Of a DNA stretch of 64,000 bases, positions 32,383-44,629 are shown piece by piece; position 1 is the first letter of the stretch, and the number at the start of each line of letters is the position of its first letter. The translations under genes were made by a program, and so were the position numbers. The notes below the pieces were generated by a model, which did no database searches, was not told the DNA's origin, and saw only the letters and a list, made by a program, of their open reading frames with translations. The DNA is from Ailurus styani (taxonomy: Eukaryota; Chordata; Mammalia; Carnivora; Ailuridae): positions 9,393,529-9,457,528 of the forward strand of contig LNAC01000001.1 in the NCBI GenBank assembly GCA_002007465.1, written 5' to 3'.

Positions 32383-32639
32383 TGGTACCTATCCGTTCTT
32401 AAGGGGAAAGAAATACTTTTAAAAATTAAATTTAGAAAAAGGAGAGAGAAATACTTTCTTGAACTTTGTAAGTTATAGCTATACTAGAATTCATTTCCTT
32501 AAAATTTAAAAAAGATAATAACAATATTAGCAATTTACCCATTTTTACTTACTCACAAAGAATGACTTAGAAGATTGGAAATACACCCTTGAAGTGGCTG
32601 CCCTCTGTGCCCCCATCTCTGTCACTCCTCTTTGGCAGC

Positions 32640-32820
32640 TCCACCCCAGCAGGGACACTGTCTTTCGGGCTAGCAATCAGAAGGCATTGATTTCCCACCC
32701 ACCGCCCCCACAGCCTGTCCCTTGCACTGTGGCCTTGGGGTGCCCCTCCATGCTGTTTGAAACTCAGTTTCCTCTTGAATAAAAAGTTCCCAGTTGTGCC
32801 AACCTCAAAGGTGATATTTT
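32640..32820 (+). mobile_element. MIR (diverged)
   Basis: CAATCAGAAGGCATTGATTT, TGTGGCCTTGGGGTGCC and AACTCAGTTTCCTCTTGAAT, then AATAAAAAGTTCCCAG, follow the MIR core and 3' part. Confidence 0.6.
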
Positions 32821-32903
32821 AAGTACGCTCCAGGGAACTTGGTTAAAGTGACTGTCCTTTGCTCTCAGCCTCCTGTCGCCCTCCACCTAATACACTCAGA
32901 ACT

Positions 32904-33093
32904 GGGGCGCCTGGGTGGCTCAGTGGGTTAAAGCCTCTGCCTTCAGCTCAGGTCATGATCTCAGGGTCCTGGGATCAAGGCCCCATCGGGCTCCCTGCTC
33001 AGCAGGGAGCCTGCTTCCTTCTCCCTCTCTGCCTGCCTCTCTGCCTACTTGTAATCTCTCCCTCTGTCAAATAAATAAATAAAATCTTAAAAA
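32904..33093 (+). mobile_element. Can-SINE, mustelid subtype
   Basis: Sense SINEC. The flanks AATACACTCAGAACT (32889-32903) and AATACATTAGGAACT (33094-33108) form a 15-bp duplication with three changes. Confidence 0.96.
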
Positions 33094-33108
33094 AATACAT
33101 TAGGAACT

Positions 33109-33590
33109 GATAATAGTAGCAACAAAGGCTGGGAGGGGTCTGCATGCAGGCTCTGGGGGAAGCTGGCCATGTCACCTGCACAGGGTTGACATCCGACAGA
33201 AAAAGAGCCCACAGGCTGAGAAATGTGGCTGTGTGGCTGGGTCACCTGCTGGGCCGTGGCAGCCAGGACCTCAGACCAGTTCCCATGACTTCTGGAGCCC
33301 AAGGATGGAAGCTCCGTGGAGCTGAAAATAACAAGTTTGGGTTAAAAGCCTCTTCTCACTTTTCAAACCAGTAAAAACTTTCAAAACTTTCACAACTTTC
33401 TAAGCTTAACCTAGAAGCAATAAAGAAGAAAAGCTGGCTTCTGGAGCTTACAGCAGACCCTGTTAATGGTTCAGGATGGTGTGTTTATGAAGTCCACGAG
33501 GGGAAGAAACAAGGATCATTACTGTTGATCCAAACAAGGATCATTACTATTTCCTTTTGTTTGTGCTTGAAAACACCAAGGATAGGGAAG
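33109..33590. other. Non-genic stretch
   Basis: No gene or repeat recognised. A near-duplicate phrase GGATCATTACTNTT follows itself at about 33512-33552 (AACAAGGATCATTACT twice), a short tandem duplication. Confidence 0.4.
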
Positions 33591-33596
33591 CTTTTT

Positions 33597-33727
33597 GTTT
33601 TAAGATTTATTTTTTAAAGATTTATTTTTCTAATAATCTTATTTTTATAATTAACTTAAAAATTAATTATTATTTTAAAATAATTTTTATAACTTTAATT
33701 TATAATCTAATTTTTTATAATAAATCT
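33597..33727. repeat. AT-rich low-complexity tract with a 16-bp palindrome
   Basis: About 130 bp almost free of G and C. It contains the perfect palindrome ATTATTTTAAAATAAT at 33669-33684. Probably derived from A/T-tail sequence of retroelements. Confidence 0.8.
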
Positions 33728-33918
33728 TTTGAAGATTTATTTATTTACTTGAGAGAGAGAGAGAGAGAGCACAATTGGGGGAAGGGGCAGAGGGAGAGGG
33801 AGAAGCAGCCTCCCTGCTGAGCAGGGAGCCCCAGGGACACAGGGCTCAATCCCAGGAACCCGGGATCATGACTGAGGCAAAGGCAGATACTTAACCGACT
33901 GAGCCCCCCGGGCCCCCC
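33728..33918 (-). mobile_element. Can-SINE, older subtype
   Basis: Antisense SINEC with older body text (GCACAATTGGGGGAAGGGGC) and a mutated head end GAGCCCCCCGGGCCCCCC. Confidence 0.93.
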
Positions 33919-34530
33919 AGAACTATTTTTCAAGAGAACCTGAGTCTGGTGTACCCACTGTCTCAGCTCCACTGGTGTCTATTCACATTCATCGGTGGGG
34001 GGGAGCAGGTGTTCTCAGAACCCACAGAAAGCCACCTGAGTGGGCCATTGTCCAGGACATCTGGGAACAGCCCGGTCTGCAGAGGCTGCTGTCCTGCACG
34101 GACGGTGCCCTTGGGTGGCAGGCACGGGAGTGTGTTCACTCTTGACACGGTGCTATTTCTCCAGCTCAGCCTTTCAAGGCATCTGCCTTCCCTTTGATCT
34201 CTGTATCTTGCTCTGACCTGAAGCCCCAGGGGAACATTTCTCTGCACACCCGTCCTCCATCCGGGCATGTAATTCCTACCAACCCCAGGAAGCTGGCTGC
34301 AGAGAGACAATGCGGGCTCTCGGGCAGTGGCTGGGGCAGGAGATAAAGACGCCCGAGTTGGCACCAACGAGCTGGTGAAGCAGGAACTCTGAGTGCATGT
34401 GTTGGACCAGATGGCTCTGTATTTCACCTGTTCGAAGATGCTAAGCCCCGGAAGCCATGGGGCTCCTAGGAAGGGTCATCTTAGCCAGTGCCCTGTAGGT
34501 GGGTTTTCTGCCTGAATACAGAAATATAAG
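33919..34530. other. Non-genic stretch
   Basis: No repeat recognised. Overlapping frames on both strands (33949-34427) have no domain. Confidence 0.35.
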
Positions 34531-34555
34531 ACACACACACACACACACACACACA
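34531..34555. repeat. (CA)n microsatellite
   Basis: About 12 uninterrupted AC units. Confidence 0.95.
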
Positions 34556-34987
34556 AATAGAGTTTTTCTTTGCTTCTGAGTATGGGGCCCCATGGCTTTT
34601 TAAGATACCCTTTGGAAATAAAGCCATCCAGGCTCCAAGGAAACGTCAGCACCCTTTCCTCTGGTCACTGCCTACTCCTGGGCTCTATTTTTCTGACAGT
34701 GTGAGGGAAGGTCTTACTCAGCACCGTGCCCAGGTCATGCTGGCTACCTGCTGGCCGTGTGCCTCGAGGAACTGAGGATGGTTGACAGTAGGCTGCGCCC
34801 CATGGAGGACAGCCCCGTCAGGGTCATCGGGGCTGGACCGCTGCCTCTGATTTCCCAAGTTTCTCCGCGTGGAGTTGGAGACCTCTCTCCCTGCACACAG
34901 ATACCAGCTTCTGCCCAAAGGCAACCATGCCTGAATAGTTGGCTGGATTTCTGCTGAAAGCTTTCGGCTTCAGAAGAAGACGAGCAA

Positions 34988-35214
34988 GGGGCTCTTCGGT
35001 GGCTCAGTGGGTTAAGCGTCCAACTCTTGATTTCGCCTCAGGTCATGATCTCAGGTCATGAGATTGAACTCCATGTCGGGCTCCACGCTCAGTCAGTGGG
35101 GAGTCTGCTTCTTCCCGTCTTCCTCCCTCCGTCTCCCTCTCCCTCTGCCCCTCCCTCTGCTTGAGCTTTCTCTCTCTCTTTCAAATAGATAAATAAGTCC
35201 TAAAAAAAAAAAAA
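34988..35214 (+). mobile_element. Can-SINE, older subtype
   Basis: Sense SINEC (GGGGCTCTTCGGTGGCTCAG) with a pyrimidine-rich older middle and a poly-A tail. No clear duplication. Confidence 0.93.
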
Positions 35215-35392
35215 ACTTGAGTAAATCAGGCAGACTCTAAAACTCAAGTCCCGACTAAAGACCAAAAGGGGATGATATATGAGAGAAAGATTCACATAAT
35301 CGTGGCCCCTGGGGGTAATGGAACAGGATGAATGTTAAGAGCAGGACACTGGGTTTTGAGGCCTGACTGGTCAAAACTCGTATCACTTCTCT

Positions 35393-35560
35393 CATTCATT
35401 CATTCATTCATTCATACCGTGACTATGTACTGAGTGTATACTGGGGGCCGGGCACCGTGCTGAGCACTGGAGATGACCACGGATAAGTTCATGGAACTCA
35501 TGTCCTAATGGCCAGGTGGTGGCGGAAAGGGGAGGAAGGTCATGGAAAGTTACCAAGTAT
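35393..35560 (-). mobile_element. L2 3' end
   Basis: (ATTC)n, then TATACTGGGGGCCGGGCACC and TGCTGAGCACTGGAGATGAC, give the antisense L2 terminus (tatgtgccaggcactgtgctaggcactgg). Confidence 0.7.
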
Positions 35561-35574
35561 GTGAATGAGATCAT

Positions 35575-35830
35575 TTCAGATAGTGGTTGGTTATCCTTTG
35601 CTGTGCAGCAAACCACCTAAAACAAAGGAATTGAAAACCTCCGTTTATTCGCCCAGGATTCCGCAACTGGGACAGGGGTTGGTGGGGTCAGCTCATCTTG
35701 GCTCCACGTGGCATCGGCTGCCTCACTCCCTGGGCGGGCAAGCTGTTGCCGGCTATTGGCTCTCGGCTGCTGGCCAGGCCCTGGCTCTCCCCAGAGCTGG
35801 GACGGGCCTGTCACGGAGGGGCCTACGTCA
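35575..35830 (-). mobile_element. ERVL-MaLR (MLT1-type) LTR fragment
   Basis: CCTTTGCTGTGCAGCAAACC, ACCTAAAACAAAGGAATTGA, CGTTTATTCGCCCAGGATTC and TGGGGTCAGCTCATCTTGGC follow the antisense MLT1 pattern (TGCTGTGTAACAAACCACC...GGCTCAGCTGATCT). Right end uncertain. Confidence 0.55.
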
Positions 35831-37739
35831 GTGAGAAAGCATTCGACGGTGAGTGGCAAGAAAGTGGGGAAACCGCCCTCGGGGGCCAGGTGGGGGACGG
35901 AAGCGATCTGAGAAGGCAATTGCAAGACCTCTTCTTCATTCACAAAACGGGAGACCTGCCTGAGCGTCTTCGAAGGTTCCTTCCAGCTAATTTTCCCGGA
36001 AGAGCACGAGTTCTTTGGTGGCTGTTGTTCTGGATTTGGGTCTTTTCTGCTGCACTTTCTCACCCAGAGAGCACTGAAGAAGCAGAGGCTTTCTAGATGC
36101 TTAATGAGAGAAGACACTCACTAATGAAGGGGTCCTCAGCATGTCCTCCAGGCTATTCATGGGCCTGGTCATCAGCTTCCTATGCACGCACAGCATGAGA
36201 AAAGCAGGTGCTCAAGCAAAGGCTCTTTGGAGCAAAAAGAAGGAATACCAGTTATCAGAGAATTTCAGAAGCTACAATTCCTCCAGTCCAGACGAGACCT
36301 ACATGTAAACCAAATCCCGCCGAGCTGGTGTTACCCGGGGGTAACTCCGTGGCCTGGGAGGCCATTGGAATAGACGTTTTCTTTGCCATTTAATTAGATC
36401 AAGATGGTTGATATGCTCCTTAAGGAGGGAGCTGAGCATTGAAAATTATCCCAAAGATATTTTCCCCGGGTATCTGATCTGTAAGGGGAGCCATGAACCT
36501 ATCAAAATGTGTGACAAGGAAGCTACATGTGTCATTTTAAACTAGTTCAAACCAGCCAGGCTGCTCCCTGCTCCGAGCTCCTGGCTATTAGCTGTCATCC
36601 AGCCTGGATGTGAGACAGGCAGGTGGATAAGGAAGACATCATCTCGTTAGGACTTGCAGGAACAGGCAAGCAGGGTGCCTATCACGGTCCGCATCTCCGA
36701 GGCGAGCTCAGGCTCCAGCGCGAGGCACCAAGTTAGATGGGCCTTTTCATTTCAGTGACATTTTTTTGGAAAGGTTAGAATTTAATCCTCTCTCAGGATG
36801 GAGTTATTTCAGTTTCCACTGATCCTTCCGATAAATGAGACAGGGTTTCGTTTTTTTTCTCTTGCTACCGCGGTATCTAATTTTATAAAAGCCTCCAACA
36901 ATGTAATAATTTATTGTAGCAACAGGACAGCAGCGTGTAATGACTCGTCTACTTTCTATTAATTTTCTAAACGAACCTCTTCCCCTTACCACTGAGGAGC
37001 TGTGCATGCCTTTCTCTGTGGGTTTCATTAAGACCGTTTGAAGTCATGATGGCACGATCATTACGATGTTTTTGAAAGATAGTGGGTTTCAAAGAGTTGT
37101 ACTTACAAGACTTAAAAAGCTTCATCATCTTAATTCCTGTCCTCAGCTACTTTTTCGGAGCTGTGATCTGGATGCGTGGTAATTGGTATCATTTTCCTTA
37201 CAAGCTCACCCCTGGCTTTTATTGTTCGCATCACTGCTACTCCTCTTCTGAAGTGACACGTGTAGTAAGAAATTAAAAAATAAGTCAGAGTCTAGCATCT
37301 TCTAAGGAATTCAAAGCCAATGGGGAAATGGCTGCATCCTTATGCACACACAAAATCGGGGTTATTGTACACGTTCTTACAGAGGGAGGAAACAGAGGCA
37401 GGAGATCTTTGATAAGCAGTCTAGCTCAGATAACCATGTCTTAGGGTCATGCCATGGCCGTGCCAGGGTAGGGCCGGGGTGGGCATAGAGTAGACATCAG
37501 GAGAGGAGCGCGTGAAAACATTTGCAAAATCGTCCCCAGAGAATGGGCGCGAAGGGAATGAAGGAAAAAAGGGGTCCATTCTGAGCCTCAGAGGCCAGAC
37601 TGGGGCTTTCTGCTAAAACAGAGATCTGGAGCTAAGGTGGAGACAGGTTGGGGCGGGGCAGTTTGGGGGATAAGCAAATAATTCTCACAAATTCTTAAAC
37701 TTGACCTTGATTGACAGAGAAGTGTTATATATGAATTGT
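35831..37739. promoter_or_regulatory. Repeat-poor block; 36770-37080 is a candidate conserved element
   Basis: No repeat recognised over about 1.9 kb. The interval 36770-37080 combines AT-rich homeodomain-type sites (GTGTAATGACTC, TCTATTAATTTTC, ATGTAATAATTTATTG) with an unusual CpG-containing CTACCGCGGTATC. This suggests constraint, but I inferred it from composition only. No supported gene: the 132-codon frame 35698-36096 begins in LTR sequence. Confidence 0.35.
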
Positions 37740-37870
37740 AATCATTTCATCTTCTGACCGAAACCTTTAAAGCCCCCATTTTGCAGAGAAGTTAACTCAG
37801 GAAACAAGATGTCCATTAACTTGTCCAAGGTCATAAAGATCACAAATTAAGAGGCAAGTTGTGACATCCC
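37740..37870 (-). mobile_element. MIR (antisense, diverged)
   Basis: CCCATTTTGCAGAGAAGTTA, ACTCAGGAAACAAGATG and CTTGTCCAAGGTCATAAAGA are the antisense MIR core. Confidence 0.6.
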
Positions 37871-40800
37871 TAGTCTGCGAGTTAACCAGCAGAATCCTTC
37901 CGCCTATCCTGGTTGGTGCTAGGAAAGAAAAGGTGGTGGGTGTGATTGTACAAACCGAGGGGCCCCCTCTGCCCTTATGGGCAATGTGTTCATCATACCC
38001 AGGTTATTCTACAGAGAACGCTTTGTTGGTTGAGCCACATTTCAAACCCATTCAGGATATATTATTTTGTAGGTTTAAACTAGATCTAGGACTTTTGATC
38101 ATGGAATAGATACGCTCCCTTAGCCAAGCATGTCTTATTGATTTCTTAGAGAGGGGGTGGGGTCAGATGGGGGAGAAGACACTGTACAAGAGATCAGCCT
38201 TTTGTAGAAAAACAATATTTCCAACAAAGAGCAAATGGATCAAGGCTATCACAGGGAAATTTCCCTTTTGCTGCTCAGGAAATGTTTTTAAAAATTGAAA
38301 GTGTGGGGAACACTGCAGAAAAATATAATTGAGGAAAAATGTCTCTGTACCATGCAGCCTTCTTTGAAATTGTCTTGTGCCCTTTCTGACATACGAACTA
38401 TTGATGTCGCTAAATGCACTGTTCTCAGCCTGATGAGCTGTTCTACCCCCCCCCAAACTCCCCTCCGAGGAGAGTAATTGTTTCGTTTGGATGAAAGCTG
38501 TGCCGTCCTCTGCGGCAACCCACATTGCATGGAGCTGCTTTCCTAACTGTCATGTTGCAATCTACTCTGAGAGTTTGCCCTCCGTAATCAGAAGTCGGCG
38601 TTCAGTGCCCCGTCTGGGGTTGTCCCCTTCAAAGTTGGTAGTCCTGTGCCTTTCCGTTTGGAGCCCTGGGAAGTTTCTGCTTCGGTAGTTCCCTTACTCA
38701 GGATGATGGGATCTGGAAAGAGTTTTTTGCATGAGAGACAGATAAGGCAAAGGTACTCTGTTGTGCAGTGTTATTTTCACTTTTTAAAACATACATTCCC
38801 CGATGCCTGTGCTGGACTGTTTTGGAAACACATGAGCTCGCGTCCCCGCCAAGGTCTCTGCTGGTAGGCGTCCTTCTTACCCGAAAGGGACCGTTGGTTA
38901 ATAGCTGTATTCATAGAAGTTAAAATTAAATTTCTGTGTGTTGATGTAAAGCCAGCTTTCCCCTCAGGCCTATTTATTTTAAAAATCGAAAATAGTAAGG
39001 GGTCCACAGGACATACCCCCATGTAAGGGAACTGGGGTCTGTGCTCCGAGCAAAGCCTCCTTTGTGCTTGGCTCTGCGATTTAATGCCCTCCAGGAGAAG
39101 CCGGGCAGCGCGCAGGCTTCCCCTTCCCCTTCAACATGTGGCAAGCTCAGGCAGTTTGCAGATTCGCCTACAAGAGCCGTTGTTCAAGACTTTTATACCT
39201 GGAGGCAAACGCTATCAACAGAGCGGTACCCAGTGCGTCACTGGGCGGCGGGGAGGGCAGAGAAGGGGCGTAGGAGGCTCCAGCCCGCGTGGGCGACCAC
39301 TTTCCCTTCGGGGTCCGAGGCTGGGCTGGATGGTGTGTTTAAACATATATTTTCAAATAAAAAAATTTTTAATTAAAAGTAAATACTAAAAAGCCAAAGG
39401 GAAGGAAGCTGTCTCCAATAAATGGCAGTAAATAAAGCCAAGAAATGGCACATATACTTATAAAGGCAAAGGCTTCAAATCTAGCTGTTTAACAAGAAGA
39501 AGAGGAATAAGAAGTTGAAGGCCGTGGTAACAGTAAGCTGTAGTGCTCAGTAACAGAAGCAGAAGGCCTTTGTCTTCTCGGCTCCTTGGTTGGAGTAAAG
39601 GAGAAAGCAAGACTCCTCTAAAATGCCTTTGAAAAAATCCCAAAGCCCTTCTAGTTAAGGAAGGCAGAGCCAGAGCAGTGTGGGAAGCAGATGGGTCAGC
39701 GCGGACCTTCCCTTTGCAATCCCAGCCAATCCCCCCCAACAAAGCCGCAGGAAGCCTTTCAGGCTGGATTCGCCTTTGATTTCCACGCTTGCAATTTTTA
39801 TTTTCACCCAGAAGAAGCCTATCCAGCTAATGAGAGGACGTGCTCATCTCCCTTCTCAGAAGTGAGTTGCACTGATTTCTCCCTTTGTGTTAGTGAAGAC
39901 ATTTAACACAGGAAGTATTGAAACATGCCTCCCACCGCCGGAGGAAGTCCCCACACCCTCGCTCATCAGTACTTTCTTTTCCTCCTGCCTGATAGCCAAT
40001 ACTTCATCTGGGATTGAGTTGGAACTGTCCTAGTAATAAGTAACTGCTACCTGCCTGTCGTCGGCGTGACTCCATTGCTCCAGAGTGGGGGATTCGGTAG
40101 TATCGCCTGTGGTTTCTTGCCCGTGTTTTCGCCGGGACCCCTGACCTGGGAGGGAGCGCAGCAGCCCCCCTTGGCAGCTGGGTTTCCCCTTCCTTTGTGC
40201 CTCACTTGGGATCCGTGAGTCATCGGTGCATTGTACAGGGGGCGACCTCCGCTTCTTTGGGCAAACTGAACAGAGTTGGAGCTGTAAAAGCGGAACCATA
40301 AATCAGCTCTGTTACAATGGCAAAGTTCTTGAAAGCACCTAAAAGCCCCACGTGCATTCCTCCTAGTTAATAAGCAACAGGGTAGAGCCTAAGTCACTGG
40401 CTTGGTGGAGGCCAAGTTAGAACCAGAAGATGGATATGCGAAAATCAGTCACCCGGGAAAATCTAAGCCACCCAAAGAAACCCAACCAACTTCAAAGGCC
40501 CCTTCTTCCTTCCCCTATACAATGCCTTGCTGGCTGAATACTTTCTATAAAAACCCAGCTGGGTCATCCAGGAACCCATTTGTTAGAACCCATTTGGAGC
40601 AAACTCTATCGAAGGGGACTTTCTCTTAAAAGCTTCTTTAAACCTTTCCTTGAGGTATTGCCTGGATTCCCTGGAACATGCTGGAAAGCTGGCGGCGGCC
40701 TCCTCTTCTCTGGGTTTGGAGGCCCTCCTGTTCTCTTGCTTGCTGGTTTTCTCTGACCCCCAAATGTGTCGATGACAACTTGCTTCCTTCTTTAGCTGCC

Positions 40801-40959
40801 CAGGAGGCATGAGACCCTGTAAGTTCACAGTAAATGAAACTAAAATAGATTCCTGGTGATGGAAGTTTGCTTTCCCTGTGAGAGGAGGTGTCCCAAGCTT
40901 CTGTAGCAGAAGAAAGGAGAATTGAGTTCGAAAGCAAGTGCACAATCCACTTAATCTCT
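37871..40959. other. Repeat-poor stretch, nothing defended
   Basis: About 3 kb with no interspersed repeat recognised. The parts at 39080-39380 and 39690-39900 alternate GC-rich and AT-rich text and carry frames open on both strands, but no protein family is visible. A poly-C run occurs at 38446-38454. Confidence 0.35.
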
Positions 40960-40998
40960 GGGATGTGTGTGTGTATGTGAGTGTATGTGTGTGTGATT
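40960..40998. repeat. Imperfect (TG)n repeat
   Basis: ATGTGTGTGTGTATGTGAGT and further TG units. Confidence 0.85.
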
Positions 40999-41989
40999 CT
41001 AGTTTATTAGTCTTTTCTTATCATATTTATTGTAGGTTTACATGCGAATCACAGAACTTTAAATTCCTTCCCTCTTCCTTTTAGAATTGACCCTTATGCA
41101 CTAGATGAGTCTTGGCACACCACACACCCTCCCAGCCCCCAGTGCCATCCCTACCATGGGGGTGCACATTCGACAATAACCAAAGATCCACATGGATTTT
41201 TTTTGGCTCTTCAGAAAAACAAAACTCTCCCTCTCCCCATCCCCAATGTATGTGTCACATTTGAGAAAAAGCATTTCCCTAGAGGGGTCCCGATTTAATA
41301 ACAAAAAGGAAATGTGTGCAATCGTTTTACCTTTCAAATGCCTAGCTTATCAGGTTCTTTTCACTGGAGTGACGTGCCTTTACCCAGCTCCCCACAGAAA
41401 GTGTCCTGCTCAGTTCTGTGTTGTGGGTGACATGCACGGCCATATGGGAAAGGTCCGGTAGGGTCTCCAATGGCGAACCTGACATTTCCACTTGTGCCAC
41501 ACCGTGGCCAGCATGCACTGGTTTGGGCCATGGCCATGGCCATGGCCACAGCCGCTGTGGGCTGTTCTCGGAGCTTCATGCTTAACCCTCAGAGCAAAGA
41601 GTCTGCTTCTCCTCCTGCAACCCTCATATACCCATCACTCTCAAACCCTCTCTAAAGAAGCCAGCTTAGCTCACACAGTCATTCAGGACAGGCTAGTTTC
41701 CCTAACAGAGAGCTATTTAACCTGTGGTCCCTGGACCCTAGAAAGTCTACGAATGGGCTGTAGGGTTGCAACCACCCTTGAGAGCATATCACAGTGTTGT
41801 ATGTCCCAAGACTTGTTTTGGTGACGAGTGGGCTTGTCATTTGGTCCTCAGTGGAATCTAGGAGGACTCTGAGATCTGGCGAAAGTTCATTGGCGTCACT
41901 CTTGCTGGTTTCCCACATTCAATTTCCATTCTCTTTCCAGTTCATCCTGTATGTGATGTTCACGTCATCTATCCAAAATTGACTTTTAC
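40999..41989. other. Non-genic stretch
   Basis: No family recognised. It includes a short hexamer run, CCATGG-type units at 41527-41552, which gives a Met-Ala repeat in one frame and is not a gene. Confidence 0.35.
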
Positions 41990-42390
41990 GTCTTGTCGCA
42001 CAAGCCAAAGCCTGCCGAGACTCCCCTTGCCTGCGATGATGCATACCTTGTCCTCATGGCCTTCCTCGTTCCCTCTCCCACGGTTCTCTGCACCTCTCCC
42101 TCCAGACTGTTCTACTTATCTCCCCGACATGCCTGCTCTCATCCCTTCCCTACATTCTTACCTTTCAACTCCTTTCCAATCAGACTTTCCCATGAGGACT
42201 TCCTCCCACGCACCAAGAGCCTCCCTCCTGCCCCCAGGCATGAAGCATCCACACAGGCTCTGACCCCGATTCGGACCCTCCCTCATAATGTTATTTATGT
42301 CATAGGATTACCCGTTTTGTGTTTGTTTTGCCATCCAACCTGGATTGTGAATTTCCTGAAGACCAAGTTTCATTCATTCATTCATTTGTT
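41990..42390 (+). mobile_element. L2-like fragment with (CATT)n end
   Basis: A pyrimidine-rich body with GATTGTGAATTTCCTGAAGA just before (CATT)n at 42371-42389 resembles L2. Diverged; the left boundary is a guess. An (AATG)n run at 42504-42524 closes the region in the opposite phase. Confidence 0.4.
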
Positions 42391-42570
42391 CAGCAGATAT
42401 GTGTTCAGCGTCTTCTACTTATGGGGGCACTGAGTCCGGAGCTGGACTTGGGCCCCCACTGCCCCTCGACCAGTTCTGTGTACAGAGAACACACCCAGCG
42501 AGCAATGAATGAATGAATGAATGAGTGGATTTGGGTTAAAGCAAGCTATTTCAGGAGTGCTACAACCCCA

Positions 42571-42760
42571 GGGCGCCTGGGTGGCTCAGTTGGTTAGGCG
42601 TCTGCCTTCAGCTCAGGTCATGAGCCCAGGGGCCTGGGATCGAGCCCCACATCAGGCTCCCTGCTCAGCATGGAGCCCTCTTCTCCTTCTCCCTCTGCAC
42701 GCTTTCTCTCTCTCAAATAAATAAACAAAATCTTTTTTAAAAATCCAGTTAAAAAAAAAA
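42571..42760 (+). mobile_element. Can-SINE, older subtype
   Basis: Sense SINEC GGGCGCCTGGGTGGCTCAGT, with body CCTTCTCCCTCTGCACGC and tail AAATAAATAAACAAAATC, followed by two A runs. Confidence 0.95.
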
Positions 42761-43877
42761 AAGAATGCACAGCTAGAGACTCTCTAGATCTCTGGAGCCA
42801 AAGCAGAACCCCGAGGTGTGGTGATTCCTAAAATGTACCCTTCTGGAAGGGCTCAGAGAGTCCCAACCAACAGTTTCTTTCCACATCAAGGGAGACGGCT
42901 TTCTGCTGACTCTGCACCGCCCGTGGCAGGTTCCTGGCCTTGCTGGCTCTCCTTGGCTTTCCCTTTCCTGGGGATGGCGGAGCGAGAGTGGGATCAAAGT
43001 CCACCCTTTCATCGGAGCTCGTAACCTACAGTGAGGAAAGAAAAAGAAAACACCAGCCCTTTATACCCACCAGAGCTTTCTAGCATTCTTGCCCCTCAGG
43101 GCCGGCAGCTAAACTAGTATTTCTGTCGGTGTTCCTTCCTGAAGAAGCCCACCTGCGGATCGAGGGTGAGGGACAGCGTCGGTGCAGGTGGTGTCGAGTC
43201 CGCCCACCTTCGGGTGGGCTCAGGACCTGGGTGCTAGGTGCACGTGGCTTTTAGAGGCAGCTTTGAAAGCCCCTGAGTGTTTGTCTTGGCTGGTTCCACG
43301 GGCGCTTGAGTATCTGCCATGAGAGCTGGCCAGGCCAGCAGCTTCGTTTCCAAGGCCTCGAATCTCGGTTTGGGGTGGATTCTGCCGCTCTGCTTGCATC
43401 AGAGAAGGGAGAATGTAGCCCCTGAGACCTCCGAGCAGCAGCAGGCTTGCACGCTGTAAGCCACATCCCGGAGGCTCGGCCGGCCCCCAGGGCCCAGGAT
43501 TCTGTCCTGGCTGCTGCAAACCAGAGCACCGGTCCTGCTCCTGCCCCGAGGCCCCAGCGTCTGCTGTTACTCCTTTCTGCCTGCTGCTCTCTCCTGCCAG
43601 TAAAAATAAGAACGTGAAACAGCTTTGATGGTGGACCTCCCTCAAGACAACACGGTGTGTGCCGGCGGAGAGAGAGCGAGATTGTGTGTATGCATTTCAG
43701 CGTATCTTTTACACCTTAGGCTTTATTTCTCTTGACTCTTTTTCTGCAAAAGTCCCCTGCAGAGAGCCTGAGCAGCAACCTTCAAAATAATATAAGGAAA
43801 ACACACAGCAACACTGTTTGGGTGGGCCCACCGACCGCATGTTCTAGAAAAGGGAAAAGTCACCTTTTACTCTTTAT
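42761..43877. other. Non-genic stretch
   Basis: No repeat or gene recognised. A 141-codon minus-strand frame (43220-43645) has no domain. Confidence 0.35.
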
Positions 43878-43893
43878 AAAATGGACCCATGTG

Positions 43894-44064
43894 GGGCGCC
43901 TGGGGGGCTCAGTCGGTTAAGCATCCCACTCTTGGTTTCGGCTCAGGTCATGATCTCAGGGTCCTGGGATTGAGTCCTACATGGGGCTCCCCCATCTCTC
44001 CCTCTGCCCCTCCCCCTGCTCGCACTCTCTCGCTCTAAAATAAATTAATAAATAAATCTTTTAA
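43894..44064 (+). mobile_element. Can-SINE, older subtype
   Basis: Sense SINEC with a perfect 16-bp duplication AAAATGGACCCATGTG at 43878-43893 and 44065-44080. Its body has an internal deletion in the pyrimidine-rich part. Confidence 0.97.
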
Positions 44065-44094
44065 AAAATGGACCCATGTGAAAATATGCTCAGT

Positions 44095-44470
44095 TAACTT
44101 TTGATTTGATTGTGGTAAAATACATATGCTGTAAAACTTGCCATCTTAACAGTTTTAAATGGGACACTTCAGTGGCATTTGGCTCATTCGTGACATTGTG
44201 CGGCCGTCATCACTATCTGCTTCCAGAACATTTTTATCAGCCCTAAAAGAAGCCTTGTCCCCATCGGAAGTCATCCCTCCTCCTCTCTCCCAAACCCTGG
44301 CCACCGCTACGCAGATTTCTGTCTCTACGGATCTCCCTATTCTGCATATTTCATGTGAATGGAATCAGACCATAGGAAGGAAGCATGGCTTCCTTCACCC
44401 CGTGTCATGCTTCCCGTGTCGTTCATCCACGAGGCGGCATGTATCAGCATCACTCTCCTGTGTCCTATTG
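44095..44470 (-). mobile_element. L1M 3' end (antisense)
   Basis: TTGTGGTAAAATACATATGC, CACTTCAGTGGCATTTGGCT, TTCTGTCTCTACGGATCTCC and ATATTTCATGTGAATGGAAT, then GGCATGTATCAGCATC, follow the antisense 3' end of old L1M elements. Coding sequence is not intact. Confidence 0.8.
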
Positions 44471-44629
44471 TCTCTCCTTTGAACTTTCGTTCCCACCCAC
44501 ACCTTCACTCTGGTTCTAGACCTTCTGAGGTCGTGACTCATCTAAACTTGATTCCTCCTAACTTGCTCCCCTCCAATCTGGCCAGCAACCCCCAAACCAT
44601 ACCCGAGAGCCGCCTGCACCAGGGTCCCA

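Noticed and set aside
35698..36096. A 132-codon frame considered as an exon
   Set aside because: It begins inside an LTR fragment and has no recognisable domain. A longer frame lies opposite.
41492..41655. Met-Ala repeat peptide near 41525-41552
   Set aside because: It is a short CCATGG-type hexamer run read in one frame.
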